Shown: positions 35,991-45,444, numbered from the stretch's first letter. The stretch: DNA of 64,000 nucleotides from Sphingomonas sp. Leaf22 (GCF_001421715.1 NZ_LMKP01000023.1:1-64000); one strand, 5' to 3'. Program-made: numbers and translations. The notes: generated by a model from the sequence alone, not told the origin.

Positions 35991-36851
35991 CTATTCCGCT
36001 GCGATGCGGCGCGTCATGTTCAGCGCGACGTCGGCTGCCCGGTCGAGCACGGCCCGCACCAGCGCGATGGTCTTGCCGAGGCCCGCACCGGGCCGGTCGA
36101 GCGCCTCGTCGAGGTACAGGTTGCGGTCGATCTCCAGTTGCAGCGCATGGATGTCGGCGCGCGGCCGGGCGTGTTCCGACAGGATATGGCCGCCGGCATA
36201 GGGATGGTTGATCGCCAGCGGCAGCCCATGATCGCGCACTACCGCCGCGATCGATGCGGTCAGCTGTCCGCCCGCGCTCCGCCCGTACCGGTCACCGAGC
36301 ACGATCTGCGCGGGCATGAGCCCAACCAGCGGCGGCATCGAATGCAGGTCGAGCAGGATGGCGATGCCGAATCGGGCATGCGCCGCCGCCAGTGCCGCCG
36401 CCACCGCAGCATGATACGGGGCGTGGTCCGTTGTGATTCGTTCGACCACTTCCGCATTGGTCAGCTTGCGTCGCCACATATTGTCTGCACCGCCGGCGCG
36501 ACGGGGGATCAGCCCGATACCGCTGCGGACCTTGTCCGATGCGGCATGGCCGGCATTGCGTGGGTCCGCGCCCGCATCGACCTGCGGATCGCGGTCGCGC
36601 ACCGGCGATCGGTTGAGGTCGATCCAGCCCCGCGCCCGTGTCGCCACCAGCATCGTTTCGTCGCGGTGCGCGCCCTGTGCGACCGCATCGACATACCGGT
36701 CCTCCAGCGCCGTCAGCCGCGCGACCGGCACCGTCAGCAGCGACAGCATCGCCGGCGGATAGTCGCGTCCGGCATGCGGCACCGACACCACCACGGGCGA
36801 CACCGGATCGGCCGGACCGAAACGGCGAAAGGACAGGGGGGCGGGGATCAT
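35991..36851 (-). CDS. N-formylglutamate amidohydrolase family protein
   Basis: A zinc-dependent hydrolase of the FGase fold. Seen are VVVSVPHAGRDYPPAML at the start, LEDRYVDAVAQGAHRDE, DLNRSPVRDRDPQVDA, LLDLHSMPPLVG and INHPYAGGHILSEHARP, which contain the usual His/Glu metal ligands. N-formylglutamate deformylation is the last step of one histidine degradation route, but many members have other substrates and no hut genes are seen. The start at 36851 is preferred over an ATG 15 codons upstream. It is divergent from cpdR, a pairing seen in other alphaproteobacteria. Confidence 0.88.
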   Translation of the reverse strand: MIPAPLSFRRFGPADPVSPVVVSVPHAGRDYPPAMLSLLTVPVARLTALEDRYVDAVAQGAHRDETMLVATRARGWIDLNRSPVRDRDPQVDAGADPRNAGHAASDKVRSGIGLIPRRAGGADNMWRRKLTNAEVVERITTDHAPYHAAVAAALAAAHARFGIAILLDLHSMPPLVGLMPAQIVLGDRYGRSAGGQLTASIAAVVRDHGLPLAINHPYAGGHILSEHARPRADIHALQLEIDRNLYLDEALDRPGAGLGKTIALVRAVLDRAADVALNMTRRIAAE

Positions 36852-36952
36852 GTCCCGTACAGGATCACGGCCCGCCGCAGTTGTCGAGCATATCACTGGA
36901 AAATCTTAACCCGGACCGGCATACTGTCCGGGCTCGGGTCGAAGGGGTTGGG

Positions 36953-37330
36953 ATGTACAGGATTTTGCTGGCCGAAGACGACCAGGTGATGCGCGAGTAT
37001 CTTACGCGCGCGCTGGAACGTGCCGGCTATGGCGTCAGCGCGGTCGATCGCGGTACCGCGGCGATTCCGCTGTTGCGCACCGAAAGCTTCGACCTGTTGC
37101 TGACCGACATCGTCATGCCGGAAATGGACGGCATCGAACTGGCCCAGCGCGCCGGCGAGATGGTTCCCGACCTGCGCGTGATGTTCATCACCGGTTTCGC
37201 GGCGGTCACGCTCAAGGCGGGACGACAGGTGCCGCATGCCCGTATCCTGTCCAAGCCGTTCCACCTGCGCGAGCTGGTTGCCGAGGTCGACCGGCTGTTC
37301 GGGGAAGAAAGAGTGCCGACCAGCAATTAA
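36953..37330 (+). CDS. cpdR: CpdR-like single-domain response regulator
   Basis: A 125-residue receiver domain without output domain. The acidic pocket is LLAEDDQ, the phospho-acceptor aspartate is D52 in LLLTDIVMPEMDG, the Thr is in MFITGF and the Lys in ILSKPFHLREL. In Caulobacter and relatives unphosphorylated CpdR recruits substrates to ClpXP at the cell pole and controls the cell cycle. The length, sequence of the FHLRELVAEVDRLF end and neighbourhood fit that protein. The frame stays open upstream but without homology. Confidence 0.9.
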   Translation: MYRILLAEDDQVMREYLTRALERAGYGVSAVDRGTAAIPLLRTESFDLLLTDIVMPEMDGIELAQRAGEMVPDLRVMFITGFAAVTLKAGRQVPHARILSKPFHLRELVAEVDRLFGEERVPTSN

Positions 37331-37405
37331 GCGCTTGTCAGGCGGCAACCGCGCCGCTAACAGCGCCACTCCGGTTTCGATCTCTCCGGCAACAGAGAGA
37401 TCGCC

Positions 37406-37480
37406 GGGCGCGTAGCTCAGTGGTAGAGCACTGTGTTGACATCGCAGGGGTCGCAAGTTCAATCCTTGCCGCGCCCACCA
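37406..37480 (+). tRNA. tRNA-Val (GAC anticodon)
   Basis: GGGCGCG/CGCGCCC acceptor stem, D arm GCTC-AGTGGTA-GAGC, anticodon stem CTGTG/CGCAG with loop TTGACAT giving GAC, T arm GCAAG-TTCAATC-CTTGC, and encoded ACCA end. Confidence 0.96.
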
Positions 37481-37485
37481 TATAG

Positions 37486-37519
37486 AAAGCCCGTCAGGTG
37501 AATGCCTGGCGGGCTTTTT
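37486..37519 (+). terminator. Rho-independent terminator after tRNA-Val
   Basis: AAAGCCCGTCAGG (37486-37498) pairs with CCTGGCGGGCTTT (37505-37517) around TGAATG, a 13-bp stem with one G-T pair that runs into a T-run. Confidence 0.93.
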
Positions 37520-37839
37520 CGTTGTTGCGTTGGCTCGCCGACTCGATGGGCGCTTGGGCATTTACGTTCTCCGCCTGCGCGACGCCTTGCAATTCCGATG
37601 GCATGGCGGTTGCGCCATGAAACGGCCCGTCCCGTATTCGACGCGTACTGGCGCGATCAGGCGACATCAGCCGGAAGTATTGCTAAGGCTGGTCCTTCCA
37701 AGCGGTCAGAATCACGGAAGAGTTAATCTCGCTTGGAAGGTCGTTCCGAAAAATCGGTTGAAATTAAAGGGGGTTGTATGTCATTGCGCCCCGGTCAGCT
37801 TTTGGGAAAGGGGTGGCCACAACTTCGGGGGAAGACGAT
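37520..37839. other. Gene-free stretch before the first acyltransferase gene
   Basis: About 320 bases with no recognisable gene. The right half becomes more AT-rich (around 37,755-37,780) and probably holds the promoter and leader of the acyltransferase gene. Frames starting at 37774 (TTG) and 37778 (ATG) are considered leaders or chance. Confidence 0.45.
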
Positions 37840-38976
37840 ATGGAATTGGCGCGGTCAGACCATCATGGGGAGGCACCGACGGACGTGCCGATCCGGAAAC
37901 CGGCGCATATTCCGGCGCTTGACGGACTGCGGGGCGCTGCCGCGCTGCTGGTCGTGGTTTCCCATTTCCAGACCCTTGGCCTGTCCGATGATCATATTCC
38001 GCATTCGGGCACGTTCGGGGTCATGATCTTCTTCGTCCTCAGCGGCTTCCTGATGGGTCATCTTTACCTGTTCCGGCCGTTTGACGGAGCCGCCGTCACC
38101 CATTTCATGGCATCGCGCATCGCGCGGGTCATTCCGCTATTCTATGCGGTGATCATCGGCTCCTATATCGCATCGAACATCTTCGGCAGCGACTTCGTCT
38201 ATTATCTGACGACCTTCGATACGCTGAAGCATTTGCTATTTGTCGGCAGCAAATACGTCTTCTGGTCGATCCCGCCCGAAGTCGAATTCTACGTCGTGTT
38301 CGTCGGTCTCTGGTATGTCGTCGCGCGGCGGCACGTCCTGCGCTATCTGCCGGTCTTCGGGTTCGGGCTGGCGGCGATGTTCGTCCTGCAACCGATGTTC
38401 CCTGGCATCACCGTCTTCAACTCGCTGCCAATTTTCCTCGCGGGCGTCAGCGCGGCGGTGCTGTGCCGCTTCGTGCAGTTCGACCGGATCGACAAGCGTT
38501 CGGCGACGATCGTCCAGTGTCTGGGGATCGTCCTGATGCTGTCGATCTTCGTGGAGTTCGTCTCGACCGATCCGACCAAGACCGGCTTCGGATGGGAGCG
38601 CGGACGCGTCTACGAAAGCCTGCCGATGGCGTTGCTGTTCGGCGCGTTCGTGCTGTCCTTCACGATCGATACGAAGTTCGCGCGCCTCTTCTTTGCGAAC
38701 CGGGTCATGCGGCGGCTTGGAGCGTACAGCTTCTCAATCTATCTGCTGCACGAACCGGTCGCCGACACGGTCCAGAACGCGTTGCAGGCATGGAACGTCC
38801 CGATCGCCCTGCAGATTGCTGTCATTCTGGCCGCGGTCGTCGGCGTGGCGTCGGTCAGCTTCCGCCTGTACGAAATGCCGATGCAGTCGGCTGTCAGGCG
38901 CGCCATCCTGCGCCTCGACCGGTACCGGGTTCGCGGTGCCACGATGTGGCGTGAGGCGCGGGCGGGCAGCCGGTAG
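37840..38976 (+). CDS. Acyltransferase-3 family membrane protein (OafA/YrhL type)
   Basis: Transfers acyl groups to surface sugars. It shows the family start HIPALDGLRGAAALLVVVSHF with the RG and catalytic H, then FFVLSGFLMGHLYLF and SRIARVIPLFYAV. About ten transmembrane helices continue to the end, including the late YSFSIYLLHEP motif. A start at 37840 is supported by GGGGGAAG 6-7 bases upstream; a TTG at 37774 would add 22 residues. The acceptor is unknown; O-antigen, sphingan-like exopolysaccharide or another surface glycan would fit. Confidence 0.9.
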   Translation: MELARSDHHGEAPTDVPIRKPAHIPALDGLRGAAALLVVVSHFQTLGLSDDHIPHSGTFGVMIFFVLSGFLMGHLYLFRPFDGAAVTHFMASRIARVIPLFYAVIIGSYIASNIFGSDFVYYLTTFDTLKHLLFVGSKYVFWSIPPEVEFYVVFVGLWYVVARRHVLRYLPVFGFGLAAMFVLQPMFPGITVFNSLPIFLAGVSAAVLCRFVQFDRIDKRSATIVQCLGIVLMLSIFVEFVSTDPTKTGFGWERGRVYESLPMALLFGAFVLSFTIDTKFARLFFANRVMRRLGAYSFSIYLLHEPVADTVQNALQAWNVPIALQIAVILAAVVGVASVSFRLYEMPMQSAVRRAILRLDRYRVRGATMWREARAGSR

Positions 38977-39371
38977 GCTGGTATGCTCGCGACCGGGGGG
39001 TGACGCCGCCCGCGCCTGAACGTTTGCCGCCGCTCGTTCAGAATACTTCAAGTTCTGGTGAACGGATAGGGTCAGCGCCGGTTCGAATTCTTTAAATCGA
39101 ACAGGCTTGGGGTTTTAAACCCGAAGCATCTGGTACTTTAGTCCATAGACCAGCATTGCGATTGGTGTTCCGGATGTTTCGACTCCGAAGCTGTGAAACA
39201 GCATTATTTTATCTATAGTTGACCGGTCATCATGTCTCGCGCGGCTAACGGGTCGACCGCCATATTTGATTCGGGACAATGCGTAATTAGAAATATACTG
39301 GACATTTCTGCGTATATCTGATGTTGCGGCTTTCGATTGCATCGGGGGGTGCAGAGGACGGGGCAGCGATC
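38977..39371. other. Regulatory stretch between two acyltransferase genes
   Basis: About 390 bases, clearly richer in A and T than the surroundings. It contains two adjacent inverted repeats: GTTCGA (39081-39086) with TCGAAC (39097-39102), and the 13-base GGGTTTTAAACCC (39110-39122). No coding frame is convincing. It probably controls the second acyltransferase gene. Confidence 0.5.
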
Positions 39372-40388
39372 ATGACGGTAACGAACCAGGCAAAACGTAA
39401 CGAAGGGCGGGCACCTCGCCAATCGTGGATGGATCTGCTGCGCGGTCTGGCAATCCTGCTGGTCGTGGCGTTCCATTCGGTGACGATCCTGAGCCGGGTC
39501 GATCTGGTACCACCTGCTTGGCTCAAAGAAATCACCGACTTCTTCGCGCTTTACCGAATGCCGACGTTGATGTTCCTGTCTGGCTTGTTGTTGCCCAAGT
39601 CGCTGGAAAAGGGGTCGGCTACCTACTTCCTCGGCAAACTGCGCAGTGTCTGGTGGCCCTATCTGATCTGGTCTGCGGTCACGGCCATCGTCTTTTCCCG
39701 CGACGTGGGCAGCGTCCCGGCGATCTTCAGTCTCCTGAATGCCGGGAGTTACCTCTGGTTTCTGTATTTCATCGGCATCTTCTATTTCGTTGCCTATCTT
39801 GTGAAGTCGTTCAATTTCCTCATCGTTGGCGCGGCTATCTTTGGGATTGCGGTACTGGTGTCGTTCGGGTCGCCCGGCATCGTCGTCCATACGCGCATGT
39901 TCTACCTGATGACTTTCTTCTTCCTCGGCGCATTTGCCGGTCGGCATTGGGATGCCTTCCTCGCCCTCATCGATCGGCGCGAAAGCTTGATCGCGGCAGC
40001 AGTCGCCGCGATTGGCGGTGTTCTTGCCGCCTATTTCGACTTCAAGTCCGGACCGGCGTTCATCGCGCTCACCCTCGCCTTCGTCATCGCGGCATGCCAT
40101 CTGTCGCGGAAGGTCGCGGACCGGCGCTGGACGCATCTGCCCAATTATGTCGGCCGCAATTCGCTGAAATTCTATGTCAGCCATTTCCCCGCCATCTATC
40201 TGTTCGATGTCATGGCGGTCCGGCTCGGTGTCACCAATACCGACATTCTCGTCGTCGCCAGCATCGTGTTTGCATTGTCGGTCGGACTGATCCTGTCGGT
40301 CTCGTCTGAGCGATCGAAGCCCGTGCAGTGGCTTTTCGCCTTTCCGAAGTTCGGCAAGCCGGCCGCGGTCCGTCCGGCCAGTGCGTGA
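39372..40388 (+). CDS. Second acyltransferase-3 family membrane protein
   Basis: About 338 residues with about ten membrane helices. The family start is SWMDLLRGLAILLVVAFHS (RG and catalytic H), then YRMPTLMFLSGLLLPKSL and FLGKLRSVWWPYLIW, and near the end NSLKFYVSHFPAIYLFDV. It resembles the WecH/fucose-4-O-acetylase branch more than the first acyltransferase. Start choice lies between 39372 and 39321; the former has a G-rich site upstream. No glycan synthesis genes are adjacent. Confidence 0.88.
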   Translation: MTVTNQAKRNEGRAPRQSWMDLLRGLAILLVVAFHSVTILSRVDLVPPAWLKEITDFFALYRMPTLMFLSGLLLPKSLEKGSATYFLGKLRSVWWPYLIWSAVTAIVFSRDVGSVPAIFSLLNAGSYLWFLYFIGIFYFVAYLVKSFNFLIVGAAIFGIAVLVSFGSPGIVVHTRMFYLMTFFFLGAFAGRHWDAFLALIDRRESLIAAAVAAIGGVLAAYFDFKSGPAFIALTLAFVIAACHLSRKVADRRWTHLPNYVGRNSLKFYVSHFPAIYLFDVMAVRLGVTNTDILVVASIVFALSVGLILSVSSERSKPVQWLFAFPKFGKPAAVRPASA

Positions 40389-40549
40389 ATCTTGTTGCGG
40401 GTAGCCGTCTCGATAGCTGGTTCCCGCAGCGGTTCGTCGCGGTCGGGATGAACGCCACGCCAGGGAAGGTACGTCGTCCGGTTCGGCCACGGCCATTGCG
40501 CGTAACGCGATCCTTGTTAGCATTCTCCCAAATGAGGGGAAGAATAGCG

Positions 40550-42127
40550 ATGCGCTGCTACGGATGGATTGGTCTCGCTGCGACCGTGCTGATGGCTGCG
40601 ACGCCTGTTGCCGCGCAGCGGGTCGAGGAAGTGTCGATCGATCAGTTGCAGGCGCAGATGCGCGCGGGGGCGACCGACAGCGTCGCGGTCACCCGTGCCT
40701 ATATCGCCCGGATTGCGGCGATGGATCGCGCCGGGCCGACGCTGCGCAGCGTCATCGCGCTGAACCCGGATGCGTTGCAACAGGCGGCGGCGCTCGATGC
40801 CGAGCGGCGGGGCGGGCGGGTGCGGGGGCCGCTGCATGGCGTACCGATCCTGATCAAGGACAATATCGAGACGGCGGACCGGGTTGCGACTACTGCCGGC
40901 AGCCTTGCGTTGCGGGACAACTTGACCGGGCGGGACGCGCCGCTGGTCGCCTATCTGCGGCGGGCGGGGGCGGTGATCCTCGGCAAGACCAATTTGTCCG
41001 AATGGGCCAATATCCGATCGACCCGGTCGATGAGCGGGTGGAGCGCGGTCGGCGGACTGGTGCGCAATCCATATGCGCTCGATCGTACCGCTTGCGGATC
41101 GTCCTCGGGATCGGGCGCGGCGGTCGCGGCCAGCTTCGCGGCGGCGGCGGTCGGGACCGAGACCGATGGATCTGTCGTCTGCCCCTCGTCGATCAACGGA
41201 CTGGTCGGGTTCAAGCCGACGCTGGGCCTCATCAGCCGCAGCCGGGTGGTGCCGATCAGCCATAGCCAGGACACGCCCGGGCCGATGGCGCGATCGGTGC
41301 GCGACGCGGCATTGTTGCTGTCGGCAATGGCCGGACCCGATGCGACCGATCCCGCCACCGCCCGGACCGAGGTCCGGGATTATGTCGCTGGCTTGTCGGT
41401 CTACGCGCTGAAAGGGCGGCGGATCGGCGTGATCCGGCCAAAGGGGATGACGCAGCCGCTGACCCGGCGGTTCGACGCGGCACTCGCGGTGCTGCGCGCG
41501 GGCGGCGCGACACTGGTCGAGGTAACGCCGCCCAAGCTCGACGGGCTGGGCGAGGCCGAGCTGCTGGTACTCCAGACCGAGTTGAAGGCCGACCTGAACA
41601 CCTATCTCGCCACCACCCCGGTGGCAGTGAAGACCCGCACCCTCGATCAGGTCATCGCCTTCAACCGCGCGAACGCGCCGCGCGAAATGCCGTTCTTCGA
41701 ACAGGAAACATTCGAGGCCGCGGCAAAGACGGGGGGCCTGAACGACCCCGCCTACCGCGCGGCGCGGGCGAAGTCGTTGCGGCTGGCGGGTGCCGAAGGG
41801 ATCGACGCGATGCTGAAAAGCGCGAAAGTCGATCTGCTGGTCGAGCCGACCTATGGCGCGGCGTGGCTCAGCGACCCGGTATATGGTGACCAATATGGCG
41901 GCCCGTCGGCGTCCGAACTGCCGGCGGTGGCGGGATATCCGCACCTGACCGTACCGATGGGGCTTGCGCAGGGGCTGCCGGTCGGTCTGTCGTTCATCGG
42001 CACGGGTGGTGCCGACCAGCAGGTATTGAACGCCGGCTATGCCTATGAACAGAAAACGCAGGCACGGATTGCGCCGCGTTACGCGGAGCGTGCCGAGGTG
42101 GGCGGGGGGCTGGAAGGCGTTCGGTAG
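40550..42127 (+). CDS. Exported amidase (amidase signature family)
   Basis: A 525-residue amidase-signature hydrolase with a signal peptide (LAATVLMAATPVAAQ). The Ser-cisSer-Lys triad is represented by K103 (GVPILIKDNIE), the Ser cluster S184-S188 (CGSSSGSGAAV) and nucleophile S208 (GTETDGSVV). It hydrolyses amides outside the cytoplasm; the substrate is unknown. GAGGGGAAG precedes the ATG at 40550. It is convergent with an M20 peptidase gene. Confidence 0.93.
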   Translation: MRCYGWIGLAATVLMAATPVAAQRVEEVSIDQLQAQMRAGATDSVAVTRAYIARIAAMDRAGPTLRSVIALNPDALQQAAALDAERRGGRVRGPLHGVPILIKDNIETADRVATTAGSLALRDNLTGRDAPLVAYLRRAGAVILGKTNLSEWANIRSTRSMSGWSAVGGLVRNPYALDRTACGSSSGSGAAVAASFAAAAVGTETDGSVVCPSSINGLVGFKPTLGLISRSRVVPISHSQDTPGPMARSVRDAALLLSAMAGPDATDPATARTEVRDYVAGLSVYALKGRRIGVIRPKGMTQPLTRRFDAALAVLRAGGATLVEVTPPKLDGLGEAELLVLQTELKADLNTYLATTPVAVKTRTLDQVIAFNRANAPREMPFFEQETFEAAAKTGGLNDPAYRAARAKSLRLAGAEGIDAMLKSAKVDLLVEPTYGAAWLSDPVYGDQYGGPSASELPAVAGYPHLTVPMGLAQGLPVGLSFIGTGGADQQVLNAGYAYEQKTQARIAPRYAERAEVGGGLEGVR

Positions 42128-42170
42128 GGGCCAAACAGCAACGTTCCAGTGCTCGACCACAATTTCAGCC

Positions 42171-42258
42171 TACCCCGGCGAAGGCCGGGGCGCAGCTAAG
42201 GCATTCCGGTAATTCACCGGGAAGGCATCGCAACTGGACCCCGGCCTTCGCCGGGGTA
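42171..42258. repeat. REPIN-like pair of inverted palindromes
   Basis: TACCCCGGCGAAGGCCGGGG (42171-42190) is present inverted at 42239-42258, 48 bases apart. Each arm is itself a 7-bp stem with a 4-base loop. Such CCCCGGCGAAGGCCGGGG elements are widespread in sphingomonad intergenic DNA. Here it separates convergent genes. Confidence 0.85.
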
Positions 42259-42326
42259 CGGTGAAGATCTGGCTAGATCGGCAAGCTTGGCAAGGCCTCG
42301 TTCGCGCCAGACCGAAGCCGGGGACG

Positions 42327-43709
42327 CTACCCCAGCGTCTTCAACAATTCCGCCCACCACACGACGCCCGGATCGATCGTCGCCACCGGCACGCGTTCGT
42401 TCAGCCCATGGGCAAAGATTTCGCCGGGTTTCATGAACACGCCGCCGACGCCGAAGCTCGGGATACCCTTTGCGCGGAAATGCATCGAATCGGTCGCGCC
42501 GGCTTCCTGCATCGGCAGGACCGGCGTACCCGGTGCGCGTTTGGCGACCACCGTTTTGACCGCCGACACGACCTTCGGGTCGAGCGGAGAGGCACCCGCT
42601 TCGATCGTGCCGTTGTCGCGGAAGGTGACCGCGATCGTCGGGTCAGCGACCAGTTCGATCAGCTTCTTCTCGATCTCGGCGCGCGGCGTGCCGGGAAAGA
42701 TGCGGCAGTTGATGTTGGCCATCGCCCGCTGCGGCAGGGCGTTGGGCGCATGGCCGCCGTTGAACATGGTGGGCACACAGGTCGTGCGGATTTGTCCCAC
42801 ATAGCGTTTGTCGGCGGACAGGATGTCGGCGGCGGCGGTATCGGCCGGATTGGCGGCGAACGCCTTCATCGCCGCGCCCAGCTCGCCGGGCGTCGCGGCG
42901 GCGGTCCCGGCGAGCGATGCCTTGGTGATCTCGTTCTGCTGCGGCGGGAAGCGATAGTTGGCGATCCGCACCACGGCGTTGGCCAGCACCGCGATCGCGT
43001 TGCGCGGTCCCGGCCGGCTCGAATGGCCACCGGGATCGGTGACGGTCAGGTGCCAGTCGCCATAGACCTTTTCCGCCGCCTGCAGGCCATAGGCGATCGG
43101 CTTGCCATCCTCGCCCAGCGCGCCGCCACCGGCATCGGCGTTCAGCACCAGGCCGGCATTGGCGAACGCCGCTGCCGCCGCCTGCGTCGTCTTCATCTCG
43201 GTTTCTTCGTCACCGGTCAGCACCAGCACGACGTCGCGCTTGGGCACCCATTTCTCGCGCTTCAGCTGCATCAGCGTCGCTACGACCAGCGACACGTTCG
43301 CCTTGTTATCCAGACTGCCGCGCCCGAAGACATAGCCGCCCTCCACCACCGGCGTGAACGGATCGCGGGTCCAGTCCTTCGCATCGGCGGCGACCACATC
43401 CATATGGCCGAGCACGACCGTCGGCTTCGCCTTGCGGTCGCGCCCGGCGATGCGCGCGGTCAGATAGCCGGTCTCGCCCAGCGGCACGAACGTCACCTCG
43501 GCATCGGCAAAGCCGGCCGACATCAGTTGCTGCTTCAGATAGGCGGCATAGGCCGGCACCTGCCCCTCGCCCTGCACCGTCTTGAACGCGATGCCGCGCG
43601 TCAGCAGCGTCAGCGCTTCCTTGCCCGCAGCGGAGATCGGCGCATCCTGCGCGATCGCGGCGGCGGGGAGCAGGGTGGCGGCTGCAAGGGCGACGAACAG
43701 GTGGCGCAT
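42327..43709 (-). CDS. Exported M20-family metallopeptidase
   Basis: A dinuclear zinc peptidase of 460 residues with a signal peptide (LFVALAAATLLPAAAIAQ). Metal ligands and catalytic residues are in VVLGHMDVVAADAKDW (HxD), GRGSLDNKANVSL (Asp), TGDEETEMKT (Glu-Glu), NADAGG (Asp) and near the end FAHGLNERVPV (His). The dimerisation lid lies about 210-335. Carboxypeptidase or dipeptidase-like activity is likely. It stands beside the glycan locus but need not belong to it. Confidence 0.93.
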   Translation of the reverse strand: MRHLFVALAAATLLPAAAIAQDAPISAAGKEALTLLTRGIAFKTVQGEGQVPAYAAYLKQQLMSAGFADAEVTFVPLGETGYLTARIAGRDRKAKPTVVLGHMDVVAADAKDWTRDPFTPVVEGGYVFGRGSLDNKANVSLVVATLMQLKREKWVPKRDVVLVLTGDEETEMKTTQAAAAAFANAGLVLNADAGGGALGEDGKPIAYGLQAAEKVYGDWHLTVTDPGGHSSRPGPRNAIAVLANAVVRIANYRFPPQQNEITKASLAGTAAATPGELGAAMKAFAANPADTAAADILSADKRYVGQIRTTCVPTMFNGGHAPNALPQRAMANINCRIFPGTPRAEIEKKLIELVADPTIAVTFRDNGTIEAGASPLDPKVVSAVKTVVAKRAPGTPVLPMQEAGATDSMHFRAKGIPSFGVGGVFMKPGEIFAHGLNERVPVATIDPGVVWWAELLKTLG

Positions 43710-43781
43710 GGACTTCTCCGACTAGGCTGCCGGCAGTCTGCGCAGGGGAAGGGGCGGTGCGCAAGACCGCCCGCACCCCCG

Positions 43782-45122
43782 TCACGCCGGCAGTGCGGCA
43801 ATCGCCCTGGCATGGTCGGACACCAGCCGGATCGTCGTATCGCCGGTGAAGATGCCGTACCAGCCCTGCGGCTCGTGCGGGGGATCGCCCATATACTGGC
43901 GGTCGCCGTCCTGGAACCGGTAGTCGGGATGTGCCGCCCGCGCTTCGCCGTTCCATGCCCAGAAATTGGTGCCGGCGATCGGTCCGCCGTCCTGCATGTC
44001 CTTGATCGCCGCCGTATAGATGCGACCGTAGAAGCGGTCCTTGTACGTCGTCGCCACCGCCGGATCGTTGCTGCCGCCGTCGCGGGGATAGCCGAATTCC
44101 TCGATCACCATCGGCTTGTCCAGCCGGCGGGCCAGCGCGACATGGTCGGCGATATACTGGTCGGTCAGCGTCTCGCCACGCGCGGCGGTATTGGCGAGGT
44201 CGGTCTGCTTCACCCAGTCCCAGTTGTTGGGCCAGATATGGACGGTCAGATAATCGATCTCGGGAATGGCGTGTTCGGCCAGCACGATCTCTGCGCTTTC
44301 CAGCCCGCCCTTCAGCCCCTCGCTGCCGGTCGAGACCAGATGATTGCGGTCGATCGACTTGATGAGCTGCGCACTGTCGCGGACCCACGCATAGAATTGC
44401 GGCAGGTTCGCATGGGCCATGTCGCCCGACGGGCGCGGCTCGTTCGACAGCTGCCATGCCATGATCGTCGGATCGTCGGCGTACGGCTTGCCCGTCACGC
44501 CATTGGTCCGCCCGACAACCGCACGGATCCAGTCGCGATACAGGTCCATGGCGGCGCGATTGCCATAGAATTGGGCATTGAAGTTCGCGAATTCCGGCCA
44601 TGGATGTGCCGGATCGTTCATGTTGATGTAGTTGCCGCCGTTGACGTAGGACAGGTACGTCATCATCCCGCCCGACCATTCCCAGAAGTTGGTCAGGTAC
44701 AGCACAGCGCGAATGCCGCGCTTGCCCATTTCCGCCAGCGCATAGTCGAGCCCGGCGAGCAGCGTCTGGTTGTAATCCTTGCCGGGACCGCGAAAGCCCG
44801 GCTTGATCGAATTCTTGAGCGGCCCTTCCTCGCTCGACGCCAGCACGCGCAGGTTCGTCACGCCCATCGCCGCCAGCGCATCCAGTTCGCGGCCCAGCCG
44901 TGCCCGGTCGCCATAGGGCGCATCGGCCCCCAAATAGGCGGCATACCACATATTGCCGCCGACGAAGCGATAGCGCCGGCCGTCGAGCGACAGCCGCATC
45001 CCGTCCCGCCGCACGAAGCCGCTGGTGCCACCGGCGTTCGGCCGCGACAGGGGAGGGGCCATGGTACAGCCGGCGAGCAGCGCGCCCGATCCGATGAATC
45101 CGCGCCGTGCGATCGTCGTCAT
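43782..45122 (-). CDS. GH5 mannanase-like lipoprotein
   Basis: An endo-beta-1,4-mannanase-type GH5 enzyme (GH5_7-like). Catalytic acid/base E228 is in WQLSNEPRP and nucleophile E342 in MVIEEFGYPRDGG. Start strands FVRRDGMRLSLDGRRYRFVGGN and the GNMWYAAYLG, LYLTNFWEWSGG motifs match that subfamily. The N-terminus has a twin-arginine pattern and lipobox (ARRGFIGSGALLAGC, C19), so it is probably a Tat-exported lipoprotein. It is divergent from the CE2-like esterase across a 320-base regulatory region. Confidence 0.93.
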   Translation of the reverse strand: MTTIARRGFIGSGALLAGCTMAPPLSRPNAGGTSGFVRRDGMRLSLDGRRYRFVGGNMWYAAYLGADAPYGDRARLGRELDALAAMGVTNLRVLASSEEGPLKNSIKPGFRGPGKDYNQTLLAGLDYALAEMGKRGIRAVLYLTNFWEWSGGMMTYLSYVNGGNYINMNDPAHPWPEFANFNAQFYGNRAAMDLYRDWIRAVVGRTNGVTGKPYADDPTIMAWQLSNEPRPSGDMAHANLPQFYAWVRDSAQLIKSIDRNHLVSTGSEGLKGGLESAEIVLAEHAIPEIDYLTVHIWPNNWDWVKQTDLANTAARGETLTDQYIADHVALARRLDKPMVIEEFGYPRDGGSNDPAVATTYKDRFYGRIYTAAIKDMQDGGPIAGTNFWAWNGEARAAHPDYRFQDGDRQYMGDPPHEPQGWYGIFTGDTTIRLVSDHARAIAALPA

Positions 45123-45444
45123 GCCGTCCAGTCCCTCATCCCTACGCCGGTCGTGCCGTCTGTCCCGGCAGACTGCGGAACCGGCGCATCGCTGTCAACA
45201 TATGTATTTCGTTTTTGTTTATTCCTCGGGCGGAAGCGGTTACGCTCGTTCGCGACCGCCGGAGAAAATGAGCTGCGATGCGCTACCCCTGAACGATCTC
45301 ATGGTTGGCAGTGTAGTTGGAAAGGTTTTGCCGCCTATCATCGGCGTCGGCCGACCGGCCCCCGGCATTCGCCGGCAAGCATGTTGCAACTGTCCCTTCG
45401 CACCCGAACCAGAACCGCATAGCCCGAGGACCAAAAGGACCGAT
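45123..45444. promoter_or_regulatory. Divergent regulatory region of mannanase and esterase genes
   Basis: The region is AT-rich in the middle (about 45,195-45,225) and contains GGAAGCGGTTACG (45232-45244), whose AAGCGGTTAC core is typical of LacI-family operators. Both genes could be controlled from it. No coding frame is supported. Confidence 0.5.

Noticed and set aside
42261..45422. A 1,053-codon open frame on the plus strand
   Set aside because: It is antisense to the M20 peptidase and GH5 genes and has no recognisable domain.
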